From the NCBI GenBank assembly GCA_029027985.1, contig CP119076.1:4276422-4340421 (forward strand): a DNA stretch of 64,000 bases. The letters run 5' to 3'. Shown in pieces: positions 17,426 through 27,304 of the stretch. The translations under genes were made by a program, and so were the position numbers. The stretch is from Klebsiella aerogenes. GTDB lineage: Bacteria; Pseudomonadota; Gammaproteobacteria; Enterobacterales; Enterobacteriaceae. The number at the start of each line of letters is the position of its first letter. Position 1 is the first letter of the stretch. The notes under the pieces are model-generated. The model was not told the origin of the DNA. It did not search any database and worked only from the letters and a program-made list of their open reading frames with translations.

Positions 17426-17449
17426 ATCATACCGTCTGGTCGGTATGAT
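17426..17449. promoter_or_regulatory. Probable TetR operator
   Basis: A perfect 9-bp inverted repeat, ATCATACCG (17426-17434) and CGGTATGAT (17441-17449), with centre TCTGGT. It lies at the start of the tetR-type gene and even includes an ATG (17445). This size and symmetry are typical of TetR-family autoregulatory operators. Binding is inferred. Confidence 0.65.
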
Positions 17450-17456
17450 CCCGGCC

Positions 17457-18029
17457 ATGAACATGGAAGCCCTGCACCGTAAAAAAGATCCCGTCCGTCT
17501 GCACCGTCAGCTGCTTGAATCCGCAGCGATGATAGCTGGCCGGGATGGTATCGCCGCCCTCTCATTGAACGCTGTCGCCCGCGAGGCTGGCGTCAGTAAA
17601 GGCGGGCTCCTGCACCACTTTCCCAATAAACAGGCGCTGATTTTCGCCCTGTTCGCCCGGCTGCTGGCGATTATGGAAAAGGCGATCAGCGAGCTGATGG
17701 CCGCCGATAACATCGCTTACGGGCGTTTTACCCGCGCCTATTTGCACTATCTGTCCAACCCGGAGTTGACGGATACCCACGAAAGCCGCCAGTTGACGGT
17801 GCTGTCACTGGCGATGCCGGACGAACCGGTGCTGCGAAAGTGCTGGCGCGACTGGATGCTTGAGCATCTGGCGCAGGGCGATGCGCTCGATAACGGCCCG
17901 ACCGGCACGCTGGTGCGCTATGCCGCCGACGGTATCTGGCTATCGGAACTGACCGAAGGGCGCACCATGAACAGCGAACACCGCCAGTCGCTGGTGAGCG
18001 ATCTGACGAAGATGACGCTTCCCGCGTGA
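17457..18029 (+). CDS. TetR-family transcriptional regulator
   Basis: A regulator of about 190 residues with an N-terminal HTH (LLESAAMIAGRDGIAALSLN, then AVAREAGVSKGGLLHHFPNK) and an all-helical ligand domain ending with WLSEL. The longest frame starts at ATG 17445, but that codon lies inside the palindromic operator; ATG 17457 or 17463 is at least as likely, and none has a clear Shine-Dalgarno sequence. It is followed 21 bp later by a ToxR-like gene and FidL-like gene, so the three may be one operon. Its likely role is autorepression, released by an unknown ligand. Confidence 0.8.
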   Translation: MNMEALHRKKDPVRLHRQLLESAAMIAGRDGIAALSLNAVAREAGVSKGGLLHHFPNKQALIFALFARLLAIMEKAISELMAADNIAYGRFTRAYLHYLSNPELTDTHESRQLTVLSLAMPDEPVLRKCWRDWMLEHLAQGDALDNGPTGTLVRYAADGIWLSELTEGRTMNSEHRQSLVSDLTKMTLPA

Positions 18030-18050
18030 AGCCATTAGATTGAGGCCGCG

Positions 18051-18857
18051 ATGCGCTACAACATCAATGCCCGTCTCATTTATGACGCAACGGACGGCAC
18101 ACTGACTCTACCAGGCAGCGATGAACCGGATAGCCAGCTATCCATCACCGCCAGCGCCCTGCTCTATTTTTTCCTGCGCCATACCAGCGTCGTCAGCCGC
18201 GATGAAGTGTTGAAAAAAGTCTGGGACGATAATGGCTTAACCTCATCCAACAGCAACCTCAACCAGTACCTGAGCATGCTGCGCAAAACCCTCCGCCACT
18301 ACGATATCGATAACATTATCGTCACCGTGTCGCGCGGCATGCTGCAGCTGAATCAGGATCTCAGCATCGAAATAATCGACGTCGAACCGTCGGGCGTCGA
18401 TACCCCTCCCCCATCCGGGACGCCCGTGGAGACAGCGGCGCCGACGGCGACAACGCCGCCCCCCGCCGCGGTGCAGCATTCACGCGGCATGTGCTGGTAT
18501 CTCGCTGGCGCCTGTCTGCTGATCATCGCACTGCTGCTGGTCACGTTCAGTATTGTCGGCGCCAACGTCGCGCGGCCTATCAACCTGACGCTAATGAACC
18601 ACAGCCAGTGCGAGCTGCTGGCCAGCGACGAGATGCTGCGCTCGGTTTCCGCCAACGCCTACGGCAAGAATTTCGATGAGGTGCGCCAGCGGCTGAAGCT
18701 CAGTTGCAAACCGGGTGAGCGCTTCGTTTTCTTCTACGGCGATCGGCTGGAGACCAACGGCCTGGGGCGGGTGTTCCTCGCCCACTGTGCGATGCACGAA
18801 GACAACCCGTTTAGCTATTGCGATAACTACTTTTACTACTCCTGGAAGCCGCAATGA
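18051..18857 (+). CDS. ToxR/MarT-like membrane-anchored winged-helix regulator
   Basis: A 268-residue protein. Residues 1-105 form an OmpR-type winged helix (ITASALLYFFLRHTSVVSRDEVL, VWDDNGLTSSNSNLNQYLSMLRKTL, VSRGMLQL). Then comes a Pro/Thr-rich linker (about 112-145), one membrane helix (about 149-170) and a roughly 95-residue periplasmic domain with several cysteines. This is the CadC/ToxR/MarT layout: DNA-binding in the cytoplasm, sensing in the periplasm. It overlaps the next gene (FidL-like) by four bases, the same pair as Salmonella MarT-FidL. It lies just upstream of the choline microcompartment operon, but a link is only inferred. Confidence 0.8.
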   Translation: MRYNINARLIYDATDGTLTLPGSDEPDSQLSITASALLYFFLRHTSVVSRDEVLKKVWDDNGLTSSNSNLNQYLSMLRKTLRHYDIDNIIVTVSRGMLQLNQDLSIEIIDVEPSGVDTPPPSGTPVETAAPTATTPPPAAVQHSRGMCWYLAGACLLIIALLLVTFSIVGANVARPINLTLMNHSQCELLASDEMLRSVSANAYGKNFDEVRQRLKLSCKPGERFVFFYGDRLETNGLGRVFLAHCAMHEDNPFSYCDNYFYYSWKPQ

Positions 18858-19372
18858 AACTCGCGCCCCGCTCCTTTTTCGCCTTTTCCGCTCTGGCGTT
18901 TATCGTCGCCGCCGGTTTCAGCGCCTGGCGTTTGCTACCGGACGCCAACGACGGCGCAATGAGCTGTTCCACCAAAGCGATCATGCGCTTTGAGAACATG
19001 GAAAAAGAGAACGTTAACGGCAATATCCATTTCAACTTCGCCGCCAACGGCAGCGGCTCGATGGTGGTGGAAGGCTACACCGACTCCGCCGCTGGCTGGC
19101 TCTATCTGCAGCGCTACGTCAAATTCAGCTATACCAGCAAGCGCATCTCCGCCACCGAGCGGCACTATCGCATCAAGCAGTGGGAATCCAGCGCCTCGTC
19201 GATCGATGAATCGCCGGACGTGATTTTCGATTACTTCATGCGCGAGATGTCCGACAGCCATGACGGCCTGTTCCTCAATGCGCAAAAGCTTAACGACAAA
19301 GCCATTCTGCTGAGCTCGATTAACTCGCCGCTTTACATCTGTACCCTAAAGTCCGGCAGCACGCTCGATTGA
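18854..19372 (+). CDS. FidL-like inner-membrane protein
   Basis: A 172-residue protein with one N-terminal membrane helix (about residues 7-27, SFFAFSALAFIVAAGFSAW) and a periplasmic domain of beta strands (GNIHFNFAANGSGSMVVEGY, WLYLQRYVKFSYTS) with two well-spaced cysteines. This fits FidL-like proteins, which accompany MarT/ToxR-type regulators and are thought to modulate them in the periplasm. Start codon overlaps the regulator's stop (ATGA), so translation is coupled. Confidence 0.75.
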   Translation: MKLAPRSFFAFSALAFIVAAGFSAWRLLPDANDGAMSCSTKAIMRFENMEKENVNGNIHFNFAANGSGSMVVEGYTDSAAGWLYLQRYVKFSYTSKRISATERHYRIKQWESSASSIDESPDVIFDYFMREMSDSHDGLFLNAQKLNDKAILLSSINSPLYICTLKSGSTLD

Positions 19373-19822
19373 CCCACCGCTTCCCCTGTCACCGCCGCGA
19401 GGAAAATGCGCCCTCGCTCACAATCCGTTTTTCGCCCCCTTTTTCCCGATGCTAAAAGCGCACGTTTTGCATTTAGCCCCGGCGAAAAAACATGACCATA
19501 CCCGCAATTAATACATGGATATATTACGCCGTGCTGGCAAGAAATTAGCATCTTATTAACATTCTTATCCTGCCGACAAATCACCTAAAAAACCGCCGTA
19601 CCGTCCAGCAAATCCCCACCCGCCAAACAGCATAAACAGATAAATAGACCGCTAAATAACGCTAAATCACAGAATAATAATCTAAAACATATCTATCCGC
19701 GGATTTAAATTTCACTTCCGTATCCATTCCCTATAGTGAGTTCCGAACGCCGCTTCCGCGTGTTGATGCCGTTACGCGGACGGTTTTCCCGAATCACAAA
19801 ACCTGTTCTGGAGGAGATCACG
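19373..19822 (+). promoter_or_regulatory. Promoter and leader region of the choline microcompartment operon
   Basis: About 450 noncoding bases. The left half is AT-rich. A perfect 10-bp palindrome ATCCGCGGAT lies at 19695-19704. A possible -10 TATAGT (19732-19737), with TTTCAC 16 bases upstream, could start the cut transcript. The leader then carries a 7-bp inverted repeat, TCCGCGT (19755-19761) and ACGCGGA (19774-19780), before the GGAGGAG of cmcA. Long operons of this type need a strong regulated promoter; the exact elements here are proposals. Confidence 0.45.
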
Positions 19823-20101
19823 ATGGGTGATGCATTGGGGCTTATCGAAACCAAAGGTCTGGTGGCCTGTATTGAAGCAGCGGATGCAATGTGTAAAGCC
19901 GCCAACGTCGAACTAATTGGCTATGAAAACGTCGGCTCCGGCCTGGTCACCGCGATGGTGAAAGGCGACGTCGGCGCGGTAAAAGCGGCGGTCGATTCCG
20001 GCGTCGAATCCGCACAGCGCATCGGCGAAGTGGTGACCTCACTGGTCATCGCGCGTCCGCATAACGACATCAACAAAATCGTCATTAAACACAAGGCCTG
20101 A
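19823..20101 (+). CDS. cmcA: BMC-H shell protein CmcA
   Basis: A 92-residue single-domain BMC protein ([59 protein letters not shown]). Such proteins form hexamers that tile the facets of the microcompartment. I use ATG 19823 with GGAGGAGA upstream; the frame is open further left but that part is leader. First gene of the GRM2 choline operon and nearly identical to the next two genes. Confidence 0.9.
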   Translation: MGDALGLIETKGLVACIEAADAMCKAANVELIGYENVGSGLVTAMVKGDVGAVKAAVDSGVESAQRIGEVVTSLVIARPHNDINKIVIKHKA

Positions 20102-20118
20102 AGGCCAGGAGAACGCAA

Positions 20119-20403
20119 ATGGGTGATGCATTAGGTCTGATTGAAACCAAAGGTCTGGTGGCCTGCATTGAAGCGGCGGACGCGATGTGTAAAGCCGCCA
20201 ACGTCGAGTTGATCGGTTATGAAAACGTCGGCTCCGGGCTGGTCACCGCGATGGTGAAAGGCGATGTCGGCGCGGTAAAAGCGGCGGTCGATTCCGGCGT
20301 CGAATCCGCGCAGCGCATCGGCGAAGTGGTGACCTCGCTGGTCATCGCGCGTCCGCATAACGACATCAACAAAATCGTCTCGCATTACAAGATTGCGGAC
20401 TAA
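20119..20403 (+). CDS. cmcB: BMC-H shell protein CmcB
   Basis: A 94-residue BMC-domain protein whose first 85 or so residues are the same as CmcA. It differs only in the C-terminal tail (SHYKIAD in place of IKHKA). Clearly a recent tandem duplicate. Forms shell hexamers with CmcA and CmcC; tail differences may tune hexamer mixing or pore-face chemistry. Confidence 0.9.
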   Translation: MGDALGLIETKGLVACIEAADAMCKAANVELIGYENVGSGLVTAMVKGDVGAVKAAVDSGVESAQRIGEVVTSLVIARPHNDINKIVSHYKIAD

Positions 20404-20415
20404 CGGAGAAACCTG

Positions 20416-20694
20416 ATGAAAGAAGCGCTTGGTCTTATCGAAACCAAAGGTCTGGTGGCCTGTATTGAAGCCGCGGACGCGATGTGCAAAGCCGCCAACG
20501 TCGAACTGATCGGCTATGAAAACGTCGGCTCCGGCCTGGTCACCGCGATGGTGAAAGGCGATGTCGGCGCAGTCAACGCGGCGGTCGATTCCGGCGTGGA
20601 AGCGGCGAAACGCATCGGTGAAGTCGTCAGCTCTCGCGTCATCGCGCGTCCACATAACGACATCGAAAAAATCGCGGCGCAGCACAAAGCATGA
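20416..20694 (+). CDS. cmcC: BMC-H shell protein CmcC
   Basis: A 92-residue BMC-domain protein and the third tandem copy. It differs from CmcA/CmcB at the start (KEAL for GDAL), at [22 protein letters not shown], and in the tail EKIAAQHKA. It sits 12 bp after cmcB, with 53 bp before the aldehyde dehydrogenase gene. Shell hexamer subunit of the choline microcompartment. Confidence 0.9.
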   Translation: MKEALGLIETKGLVACIEAADAMCKAANVELIGYENVGSGLVTAMVKGDVGAVNAAVDSGVEAAKRIGEVVSSRVIARPHNDIEKIAAQHKA

Positions 20695-20747
20695 CCTGAC
20701 AGGGCGCGCCCCGTCCCCACTCTTTTCGTCTGATGAAGGATAGACTC

Positions 20748-22352
20748 ATGATTGAACTGGATAACGATTTGCAGTCCCGGCAGAACGCGCGGGAACGGGT
20801 GCGCAACGCCAAAAAGGCGCAGGCGATTCTGGCCACCTTTTCGCAGCAGCAAATCGACGCCATCGTGAAAAACGTGGCCCAGGAAGCCGCGCACCACGCC
20901 GAAACGCTGGCGAAAATGGCCGCGGAAGAAACCGGTTTTGGCAACTGGCAGGACAAAGTGCTGAAAAACCGCTTCGCCTCGCTGCGCGTCTATGACGCCA
21001 TCAAAGATATGAAGACCGTTGGCATCATTCATGACGACCCGGTAAAAAAAGTGATGGACGTGGGCGTGCCGCTGGGCGTGATTTGCGCGCTGGTCCCCTC
21101 AACGAACCCAACCTCTACGGTTATCTACAAAACGCTGATCGCCCTCAAGGCTGGCAACGCCATTATTTTCTCGCCGCATCCGGGCGCGCGTCAGTGCAGT
21201 TGGAAAGCGATTGAAATCGTCAAACGCGCGGCGGAAGCGGCAGGCGCGCCAGCAGGCAGCGTCGACGGCATCACCCAACTGACTCTCGAAGCCACCTCCG
21301 AACTGATGCACAGCAAAGATGTTTCGCTAATCCTCGCCACCGGTGGCGAAGGCATGGTGCGCGCAGCTTACGCTTCCGGCACCCCAACTATCAGCGGCGG
21401 CCCGGGCAACGGCCCGGCGTTTATCGAACGCAGCGCCGATATCCACCACGCGGTGAAAGATATCATCACCAGCAAAACCTTCGATAATGGGGTGATCTGT
21501 GCCTCTGAGCAGTCGATCATCGTCGAACGCTGTATCTACGATGAAGTTCACCGCGAACTGGAAGCGCAGGGCGTCTACTTCATGAATGACGATGAAGCGG
21601 CGAAAATGGCGGCGCTGCTGTTGCGCCCGAACGGCACCATCAACCCGAAAGTGGTCGGCAAAACCGCGCTGTATCTCAGCCAGATGGCGGGATTTTGCGT
21701 CCCGGCCAGCACCAAAGTGCTGATCGCCGAACAGACCAGCGTGTCGCCAAAAAACCCCTACTCGCGCGAAAAACTGTGCCCGGTACTCGGCCTGTACGTG
21801 GAAGAGGACTGGAAAGCCGCCTGCCACCGCGTGGTGGAACTGCTGACCAACGAAGGGCTCGGCCATACGCTGGTGATCCACACCCGCAACCAGGACGTCA
21901 TCCGCCAGTTCTGCCTCGAAAAACCGGTTAACCGCATTCTGATTAATACCCCGGCGGCGCTCGGCGGGATCGGCGCGACCACCAACATTTCCCCGGCGCT
22001 GACTCTCGGCTGCGGCGCGGTCGGCGGCGGCTCCAGCTCCGATAACGTCGGCCCGATGAACCTGCTCAATATCCGCAAAGTCGGCTACGGCGTGCGCTCG
22101 ATTGACGAGCTGCGCGCACCGGGCAGCCGCGTGGAACCGCAGCCAACCATCATCACTCCGGCAAGCGATCCACAGCGCAGCATCCTCGATGACGCGCGCT
22201 TCAACGCCCCGGCCAGCGCCGCCGTCACGCACCACGCTGACAGCGATGACCGCTTCGCCGCCGCTGGCGCCGCGGTCGATGTGGAAGGCGAAATCAACGA
22301 GCAAAACGTGGAACGCGTTATCCGCCAGGTGCTGGAGCGCCTTGCTAAGTAA
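20748..22352 (+). CDS. cutF: CoA-acylating acetaldehyde dehydrogenase CutF
   Basis: A 534-residue aldehyde dehydrogenase. The catalytic Cys is at 251 in FDNGVICASEQS. LVPSTNPTSTVIYKTLIALK and the GGPGNGPAFIER loop are typical of the AdhE/EutE-like acylating family. It converts the acetaldehyde released from choline to acetyl-CoA inside the compartment. After about residue 455 there is a flexible Ala/Asp-rich linker and a C-terminal amphipathic helix (INEQNVERVIRQVLERLAK) of the type that targets cargo to BMC shells. ATG 20748 has AAGGA upstream; ATG 20733 is five codons earlier. Confidence 0.9.
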   Translation: MIELDNDLQSRQNARERVRNAKKAQAILATFSQQQIDAIVKNVAQEAAHHAETLAKMAAEETGFGNWQDKVLKNRFASLRVYDAIKDMKTVGIIHDDPVKKVMDVGVPLGVICALVPSTNPTSTVIYKTLIALKAGNAIIFSPHPGARQCSWKAIEIVKRAAEAAGAPAGSVDGITQLTLEATSELMHSKDVSLILATGGEGMVRAAYASGTPTISGGPGNGPAFIERSADIHHAVKDIITSKTFDNGVICASEQSIIVERCIYDEVHRELEAQGVYFMNDDEAAKMAALLLRPNGTINPKVVGKTALYLSQMAGFCVPASTKVLIAEQTSVSPKNPYSREKLCPVLGLYVEEDWKAACHRVVELLTNEGLGHTLVIHTRNQDVIRQFCLEKPVNRILINTPAALGGIGATTNISPALTLGCGAVGGGSSSDNVGPMNLLNIRKVGYGVRSIDELRAPGSRVEPQPTIITPASDPQRSILDDARFNAPASAAVTHHADSDDRFAAAGAAVDVEGEINEQNVERVIRQVLERLAK

Positions 22353-22377
22353 CGCACTGATAGAAGGCGATAAAACG

Positions 22378-22635
22378 ATGATTCTCGCAAAGGTAACCGG
22401 CCATGTCGTCGCCACGCAGAAATGCGATGAGCTACGCGGCAGCAACCTGCTGTTGGTCACCCGACTGGATGACAACCAGCAACCGATGAAGGACCAGACC
22501 TGGGTCGCCGTCGATAACGTCGGCGCCGGCATGCACGACATCGTGCTGGCGGAGGCGTACTTCGCGCTCAATAAAGACCGCTACAAAGCGATGTCGGTGG
22601 TCGCCATTGTCGAGAACGTGTTTCGGGACGCCTAA
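22378..22635 (+). CDS. cmcD: BMC-P pentameric vertex protein CmcD
   Basis: An 85-residue EutN/CcmL-family protein (MILAKVTGHVVATQKCDELRG, LLLVTRLDDN, WVAVDNVGAGMHDIVLAEAY). These pentamers close the vertices of the shell. I start at ATG 22378, since the frame to the left only reads across cutF. It lies between cutF and cutO in the order known for Klebsiella GRM2 loci. Confidence 0.9.
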   Translation: MILAKVTGHVVATQKCDELRGSNLLLVTRLDDNQQPMKDQTWVAVDNVGAGMHDIVLAEAYFALNKDRYKAMSVVAIVENVFRDA

Positions 22636-22652
22636 CAGGAGTGAATAACCCA

Positions 22653-23807
22653 ATGAGTGAATTTTTACTGAAACCGCGGATTTGCTTCGGCCAGGACGCC
22701 CTCTCGGCGCTGAGCGAACTCTCCGCCCGCAGCGCGCTGCTGGTGACCGATAAAGCGATGGTCAAGTTTGGCCTCGCCGAGCGCGTCACCGCCCTGCTGC
22801 GCCAGCGCGGGATCGCCTGGCAGATCTGGGATGACGTGGTGGCGGATCCGGATATCGCCACCGTGGTACGCGGTATGAAGCTGATGGATAACCGCTACCC
22901 GGATCTGGTTATCGCACTCGGCGGCGGGTCGGTTATCGACGCCGCCAAAGCGGTTATTTTCTCCCTGGCGCAAACCCGTCCGCAGGCCGACCGCCCGCGT
23001 CCCTGTTTCGTCGCCATCCCTACCACCAGCGGCACCGGTTCGGAAGTCACCGCCTTTTCAGTGGTGAAAGCCAACGCGGAAAAACTGGTGCTGGTGGACG
23101 CGTCGCTGCTGCCGGATATCGCCATTCTTGACCCGACGCTAGTGGCGTCGGTGCCGCCAGCCATTACTGCCGACACCGGCATGGACGTACTGTGTCATGC
23201 CCTCGAAGCCTACGTTTCCCGCGCCGCCAGCGACTTTTCCGATGCGCTGGCGGAGAAAGTGGTTCAGCAGGTGTTCCGCTATCTGCCGACCTGCTGGCGC
23301 TGCGGCGACAACCTGCCAGCCCGCGAAAAAATACATAACGCGTCCTGCATGGCGGGCATGGCCTTCACCAACGCCTCGCTGGGGATAACCCACAGCCTGG
23401 CGCACGCCCTCGGTGGCGTGTTCCGCGTGCCCCATGGCCGCGCCAACGCCCTACTGATGGCTGACGTGGTGGCCTGGAACGCCGACTTCCACGGCCAGTG
23501 CGACAACCCCGCCGCGCAGAAATATGCCCGTCTGGCGCATCTGCTGGATCTGCCTGCCGCCACGCCGCGTCAGGGCGTCGCCAGCCTGCTGGTCGCTATT
23601 CAGGCCTTAAAAGACGAGATGGACATGCCTTCCGGCATTAGCGACACCGGCATTGAGGCGCTTGAGTTCGAACGCCGACTGCCGGAGATGGTCGGCCAGG
23701 CGCTGCGCGACAGCTGTACGCCGACCAACCCGCGCACGCCGGACGCCGGCGCGTTAACCGAACTCTATCGCCGGGCCTGGTCCGGTAACCCCGTACAGGG
23801 CCACTGA
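22653..23807 (+). CDS. cutO: Iron-dependent alcohol dehydrogenase CutO
   Basis: A 384-residue group III (Fe) alcohol dehydrogenase. The NAD-binding [14 protein letters not shown] and [15 protein letters not shown], and the metal-ligand segments [14 protein letters not shown] and [21 protein letters not shown], are intact. It reduces acetaldehyde to ethanol and so recycles NAD+ inside the compartment. The ATG at 22653 is chosen; GTG 22641 overlaps the AGGAG ribosome site. Next in line is cutC. Confidence 0.88.
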   Translation: MSEFLLKPRICFGQDALSALSELSARSALLVTDKAMVKFGLAERVTALLRQRGIAWQIWDDVVADPDIATVVRGMKLMDNRYPDLVIALGGGSVIDAAKAVIFSLAQTRPQADRPRPCFVAIPTTSGTGSEVTAFSVVKANAEKLVLVDASLLPDIAILDPTLVASVPPAITADTGMDVLCHALEAYVSRAASDFSDALAEKVVQQVFRYLPTCWRCGDNLPAREKIHNASCMAGMAFTNASLGITHSLAHALGGVFRVPHGRANALLMADVVAWNADFHGQCDNPAAQKYARLAHLLDLPAATPRQGVASLLVAIQALKDEMDMPSGISDTGIEALEFERRLPEMVGQALRDSCTPTNPRTPDAGALTELYRRAWSGNPVQGH

Positions 23808-23832
23808 TAACAAGATTTGGAGAACCTTACCC

Positions 23833-26800
23833 ATGGCACACTACAGCTTAACGCCACGCGTCAAAGTGTTGGCAGACCGTCTACTCTCACACACCAGCAC
23901 CCTGTGCACCGAGCACGCCGCGGTACTGAGCGCACTGGATGGCGATATCGCCGGGATCCCCGCCGCCGTCAAACCGGCTCGTCGTTTCTATGAACTGATG
24001 CGCCAGTTGCCGCTGACCATCAGCGCCGATGAGCTGATCGTCGGCAACCAGACCCGTAAACCGCACGGGGCGATTTTCCACGACGACAGCGCCGCCCTCC
24101 GCCCGTCTGCTTTCCAGTTCCTCAACCTCAATAGTGAGCTGGATTCACCGGATTACAAACTGGTGGTCGAAAAAGGCGTGCTGGCGATTAAGCACCAGTT
24201 AGAAGAAAAAACCCGCGCCCTTGGCAGCGCGGTTAGCCGCAGCGGCATGGATGAAGTCAACGGCTGCCGTGCCGCCATTTACGCCTGTGACGCCCTGCTG
24301 GCGCTGGCGCAAAATCTGGCCAACAGCGCGGAACAGCTGGCCGCCGCGGAAACCAATGCTTATCGCAAAGCCGAACTGCTCGATAGCGCGGCCATTCTGC
24401 ATCACGTTCCGGCCCATCCGGCGCGTAATTTCAAAGAAGCCTGCCAGGCGTTCTATCTGTTCCAGCTGGCGCTGCAGCTCGATAACGGCAGCTATGCGGT
24501 TAACCCGGAAGGGGCGGACAACGTGCTGCTACCTTACTATCAGCGCGATATCAACAGCGGCGCGCTGAACGCCCGGCAGGCGTATGAAATCGTTGAGTGC
24601 CTGTGGTTCAAGCTGGCGGAACTGAGCGAAGTCCGCGCCGCCTGCGCCATTGACGGCTACCCGATGCTCGACGCCATGCTGCACGGCGCCGCTTTTGAAC
24701 AGGCCGAAGTTAACGAACTCTCCGCCATGTTTATCAGCGCCCAGCACAACCTCAGCGCGCTGAATCTGCCGGTACGCCTGTTCAGCGGCGTGCAGCAGGT
24801 CAGCCACGCGCCGTTCGCCGCCTGCGCCGACACACCGGCGATGGAAGGCTTAACCCCACGCATGCAGCGCCTGCGTAACCACTACCTGACGGTGCGTCCG
24901 AGCGTCTCTATCTATCGCGCGCTGGCCTTTACCGAAGTGGTCAAAGCCAACCCGGGGATGCCCACCATTCTGCTGCGGGCAAAAGCCTTCCGCCACGCCT
25001 GTGAAACCGCGCCGATTCTGATTCAGGACGATGAACTGATCGTCGGCCATCCGTGCGGCAAACCGCGCGCGGGCGCCTTCTCGCCGGATATCGCCTGGCG
25101 CTGGGTGCGCGACGAGCTCGATACCATGAGCACCCGCCCGCAGGATCCATTTGAAATCAGCGAAGCGGATAAAAAGACCATTCGCGAAGAGATTGTGCCG
25201 TTCTGGGAAGGCCGTTCGCTGGATGAGATTTGCGAAGCGCAATACCGTGAAGCCGGAGTCTGGGCCTTCAGCGGCGAGACCTTCGTCAGCGACCTCTCCT
25301 ATCACCAGATTAACGGCGGCGGCGATACCTGCCCGGGCTACGACGTCCTGCTGTTCACCAAAGGGATGAACGGCATTAAAGCCGATGCCGAGGCGCATCT
25401 TGCCAGCCTGAGCATGGAAAACCCGGAAGATATCGACCGCATTTACTACTACAAAGCGGCAATCGAAACCTGCGAAGGAGTGGTCAACTACGCCCGCCGT
25501 ATCGCTGACCGCGCCCGTGAGCTGGCGGCTAAAGAGCAAAACGCCCAGCGTCGCGCCGAGCTGCTGACCATCGCCGAAGTCAACGAAAACGTACCGGCCA
25601 ACCCGCCGAAGACCCTGCAGGAATCGCTACAGAGCATCTGGACCGTCGAATCACTGTTTGAAATCGAAGAGAACCAGACCGGGCTGTCGCTGGGCCGCGT
25701 CGACCAGTACTGCTACCCGATGTTCGAAGCCGATATCCGTGAAGGCCGCCTGACCCACGACACCGCACTGGAATTGTTGCAGGCGTTCATCATCAAATGC
25801 GCCGAACTGATGTGGATGTCGAGCGAACTGGGGGCGAAATATTTCGCCGGCTATCAGCCGTTTATCAACCTCACCGTTGGCGGCCAGAAACGTAGCGGCG
25901 GCGATGCCTGTAACGATTTGACCTACCTGATTATGGACGCCGTGCGCTTCGTGAAAGTTTACCAGCCGTCGCTGGCCTGCCGTATTCACAACCAGTCGCC
26001 GCAGAAATACATGGAGAAAATCGTTGATGTGGTGAAAGCAGGAATGGGCTTCCCGGCCTGCCACTTTGATGATTCCCACATCAAGATGATGCTGCGTAAG
26101 GGCTTCGATTTTGAAGACGCCCGCGACTACTGCCTGATGGGCTGCGTCGAACCGCAGAAATCCGGGCGCATCTATCAGTGGACTTCCACTGGCTACACCC
26201 AGTGGCCTATCGCCATTGAATTCGTGCTCAACCGCGGCCGCATGGTGCTGTTCGACAGCTATCAGGGGCTGGATACCGGCGACCTGCGCGACCTGCGCAC
26301 CTTCGAAGCCTTCGATGCGGCGGTGAAACAGCAGATCGCTCATATCGTGCGCCTGTCAGCCATCGGTACCGTGATCAGCCAGCGCGTCCACCGCGACGTG
26401 GCGCCGAAGCCGCTGATGTCGCTGCTGGTGGAAGGCTGCATGGAGAGCGGCAAAGACGTCGCCGCAGGCGGCGCGATGGTCAACCACGGGCCGGGGCTGA
26501 TTTTCTCTGGTCTGGCGACCTACGTCGACTCGATGGCGGCGATCCGCAAACTGGTGTTCGAAGAGAAGAAATACACCCTCGAACAGATCCGTGATGCGCT
26601 GCTGGCCAACTTTGAAGGCTATGAAGCGCTGCGCCGCGACTGCCTGAACGCGCCGAAATACGGTAACGACGATAACGACGCCGACCAGTACGCGCTGGAT
26701 ATCACCGAATGGACCGAGAAAGAGTGCCGTCAGTACAAGATGCTGTACTCGACCCTCAGCCACGGCACCCTGTCTATCTCTAACAACACGCCAATCGGCG

Positions 26801-27219
26801 AGCTGACCAACGCCACGCCAAACGGTCGCCTGGCGTGGATGCCGCTCTCCGACGGCATCAGCCCGACCCAGGGCGCGGATAAACAAGGCCCGACGGCGAT
26901 TATCAAGTCAGTCAGCAAGATGAACGTGGAAACCATGAACATCGGCATGGTGCATAACTTCAAGTTCCTCAAAGGGCTGCTCGATACCCCGGAAGGTCGC
27001 CACGGCCTGATTACTCTGCTACGTACCGCCTCGATTCTCGGCAACGGCCAGATGCAGTTCAGCTACGTCGATAACGAAGTGCTGAAGAAGGCGCAGCAGG
27101 AGCCAGAGAAATACCGCGACCTGATCGTCCGCGTCGCTGGCTACAGCGCCTACTTCGTTGAGCTGTGTAAAGAGGTCCAGGACGAAATCATCAGCCGCAC
27201 GGTGATTGAGAAGTTTTAG
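23833..27219 (+). CDS. cutC: Choline trimethylamine-lyase CutC (long, type II)
   Basis: A 1128-residue glycyl-radical enzyme that cleaves choline to trimethylamine and acetaldehyde. The thiyl Cys 771 and Glu 773 are in MGCVEPQ, the radical Gly is 1103 in RVAGYSAYF, and Asp 498 in NGGGD fits the choline-contacting Asp. All are displaced by 282 from the shorter D. alaskensis enzyme. The extra N-terminal part (about 1-330) is itself similar to the front of a glycyl-radical enzyme ([14 protein letters not shown], cf. [14 protein letters not shown] at about 395), marking the type II form found in Enterobacteriaceae and linked to GRM2 shells. It is activated by CutD. Confidence 0.95.
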   Translation: MAHYSLTPRVKVLADRLLSHTSTLCTEHAAVLSALDGDIAGIPAAVKPARRFYELMRQLPLTISADELIVGNQTRKPHGAIFHDDSAALRPSAFQFLNLNSELDSPDYKLVVEKGVLAIKHQLEEKTRALGSAVSRSGMDEVNGCRAAIYACDALLALAQNLANSAEQLAAAETNAYRKAELLDSAAILHHVPAHPARNFKEACQAFYLFQLALQLDNGSYAVNPEGADNVLLPYYQRDINSGALNARQAYEIVECLWFKLAELSEVRAACAIDGYPMLDAMLHGAAFEQAEVNELSAMFISAQHNLSALNLPVRLFSGVQQVSHAPFAACADTPAMEGLTPRMQRLRNHYLTVRPSVSIYRALAFTEVVKANPGMPTILLRAKAFRHACETAPILIQDDELIVGHPCGKPRAGAFSPDIAWRWVRDELDTMSTRPQDPFEISEADKKTIREEIVPFWEGRSLDEICEAQYREAGVWAFSGETFVSDLSYHQINGGGDTCPGYDVLLFTKGMNGIKADAEAHLASLSMENPEDIDRIYYYKAAIETCEGVVNYARRIADRARELAAKEQNAQRRAELLTIAEVNENVPANPPKTLQESLQSIWTVESLFEIEENQTGLSLGRVDQYCYPMFEADIREGRLTHDTALELLQAFIIKCAELMWMSSELGAKYFAGYQPFINLTVGGQKRSGGDACNDLTYLIMDAVRFVKVYQPSLACRIHNQSPQKYMEKIVDVVKAGMGFPACHFDDSHIKMMLRKGFDFEDARDYCLMGCVEPQKSGRIYQWTSTGYTQWPIAIEFVLNRGRMVLFDSYQGLDTGDLRDLRTFEAFDAAVKQQIAHIVRLSAIGTVISQRVHRDVAPKPLMSLLVEGCMESGKDVAAGGAMVNHGPGLIFSGLATYVDSMAAIRKLVFEEKKYTLEQIRDALLANFEGYEALRRDCLNAPKYGNDDNDADQYALDITEWTEKECRQYKMLYSTLSHGTLSISNNTPIGELTNATPNGRLAWMPLSDGISPTQGADKQGPTAIIKSVSKMNVETMNIGMVHNFKFLKGLLDTPEGRHGLITLLRTASILGNGQMQFSYVDNEVLKKAQQEPEKYRDLIVRVAGYSAYFVELCKEVQDEIISRTVIEKF

Positions 27220-27269
27220 CTCTCGGCATGAGAACTAAATGATCCGTATTTGAGAAATAACAGGAAGTT

Positions 27270-27292
27270 CTCCGCCCCGTAACGGGGTGGAG
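27270..27292 (+). promoter_or_regulatory. Intercistronic hairpin just ahead of the cutD ribosome site
   Basis: CTCCGCCCCG (27270-27279), loop TAA, CGGGGTGGAG (27283-27292): a 10-bp stem with one G-U pair in RNA. GGGAGG for cutD starts two bases later. It could lower cutD translation relative to cutC or protect the cutC mRNA end. No T-run follows, so it is not a strong terminator. Confidence 0.6.
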
Positions 27293-27304
27293 CGGGAGGC
27301 AAGC

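Noticed and set aside
21327..22571. 414-codon open frame antisense to cutF/cmcD
   Set aside because: Mirror frame of GC-rich coding sequence; composition (Ala, Arg, His, Gln rich) and lack of a coherent start or fold show it is a shadow.
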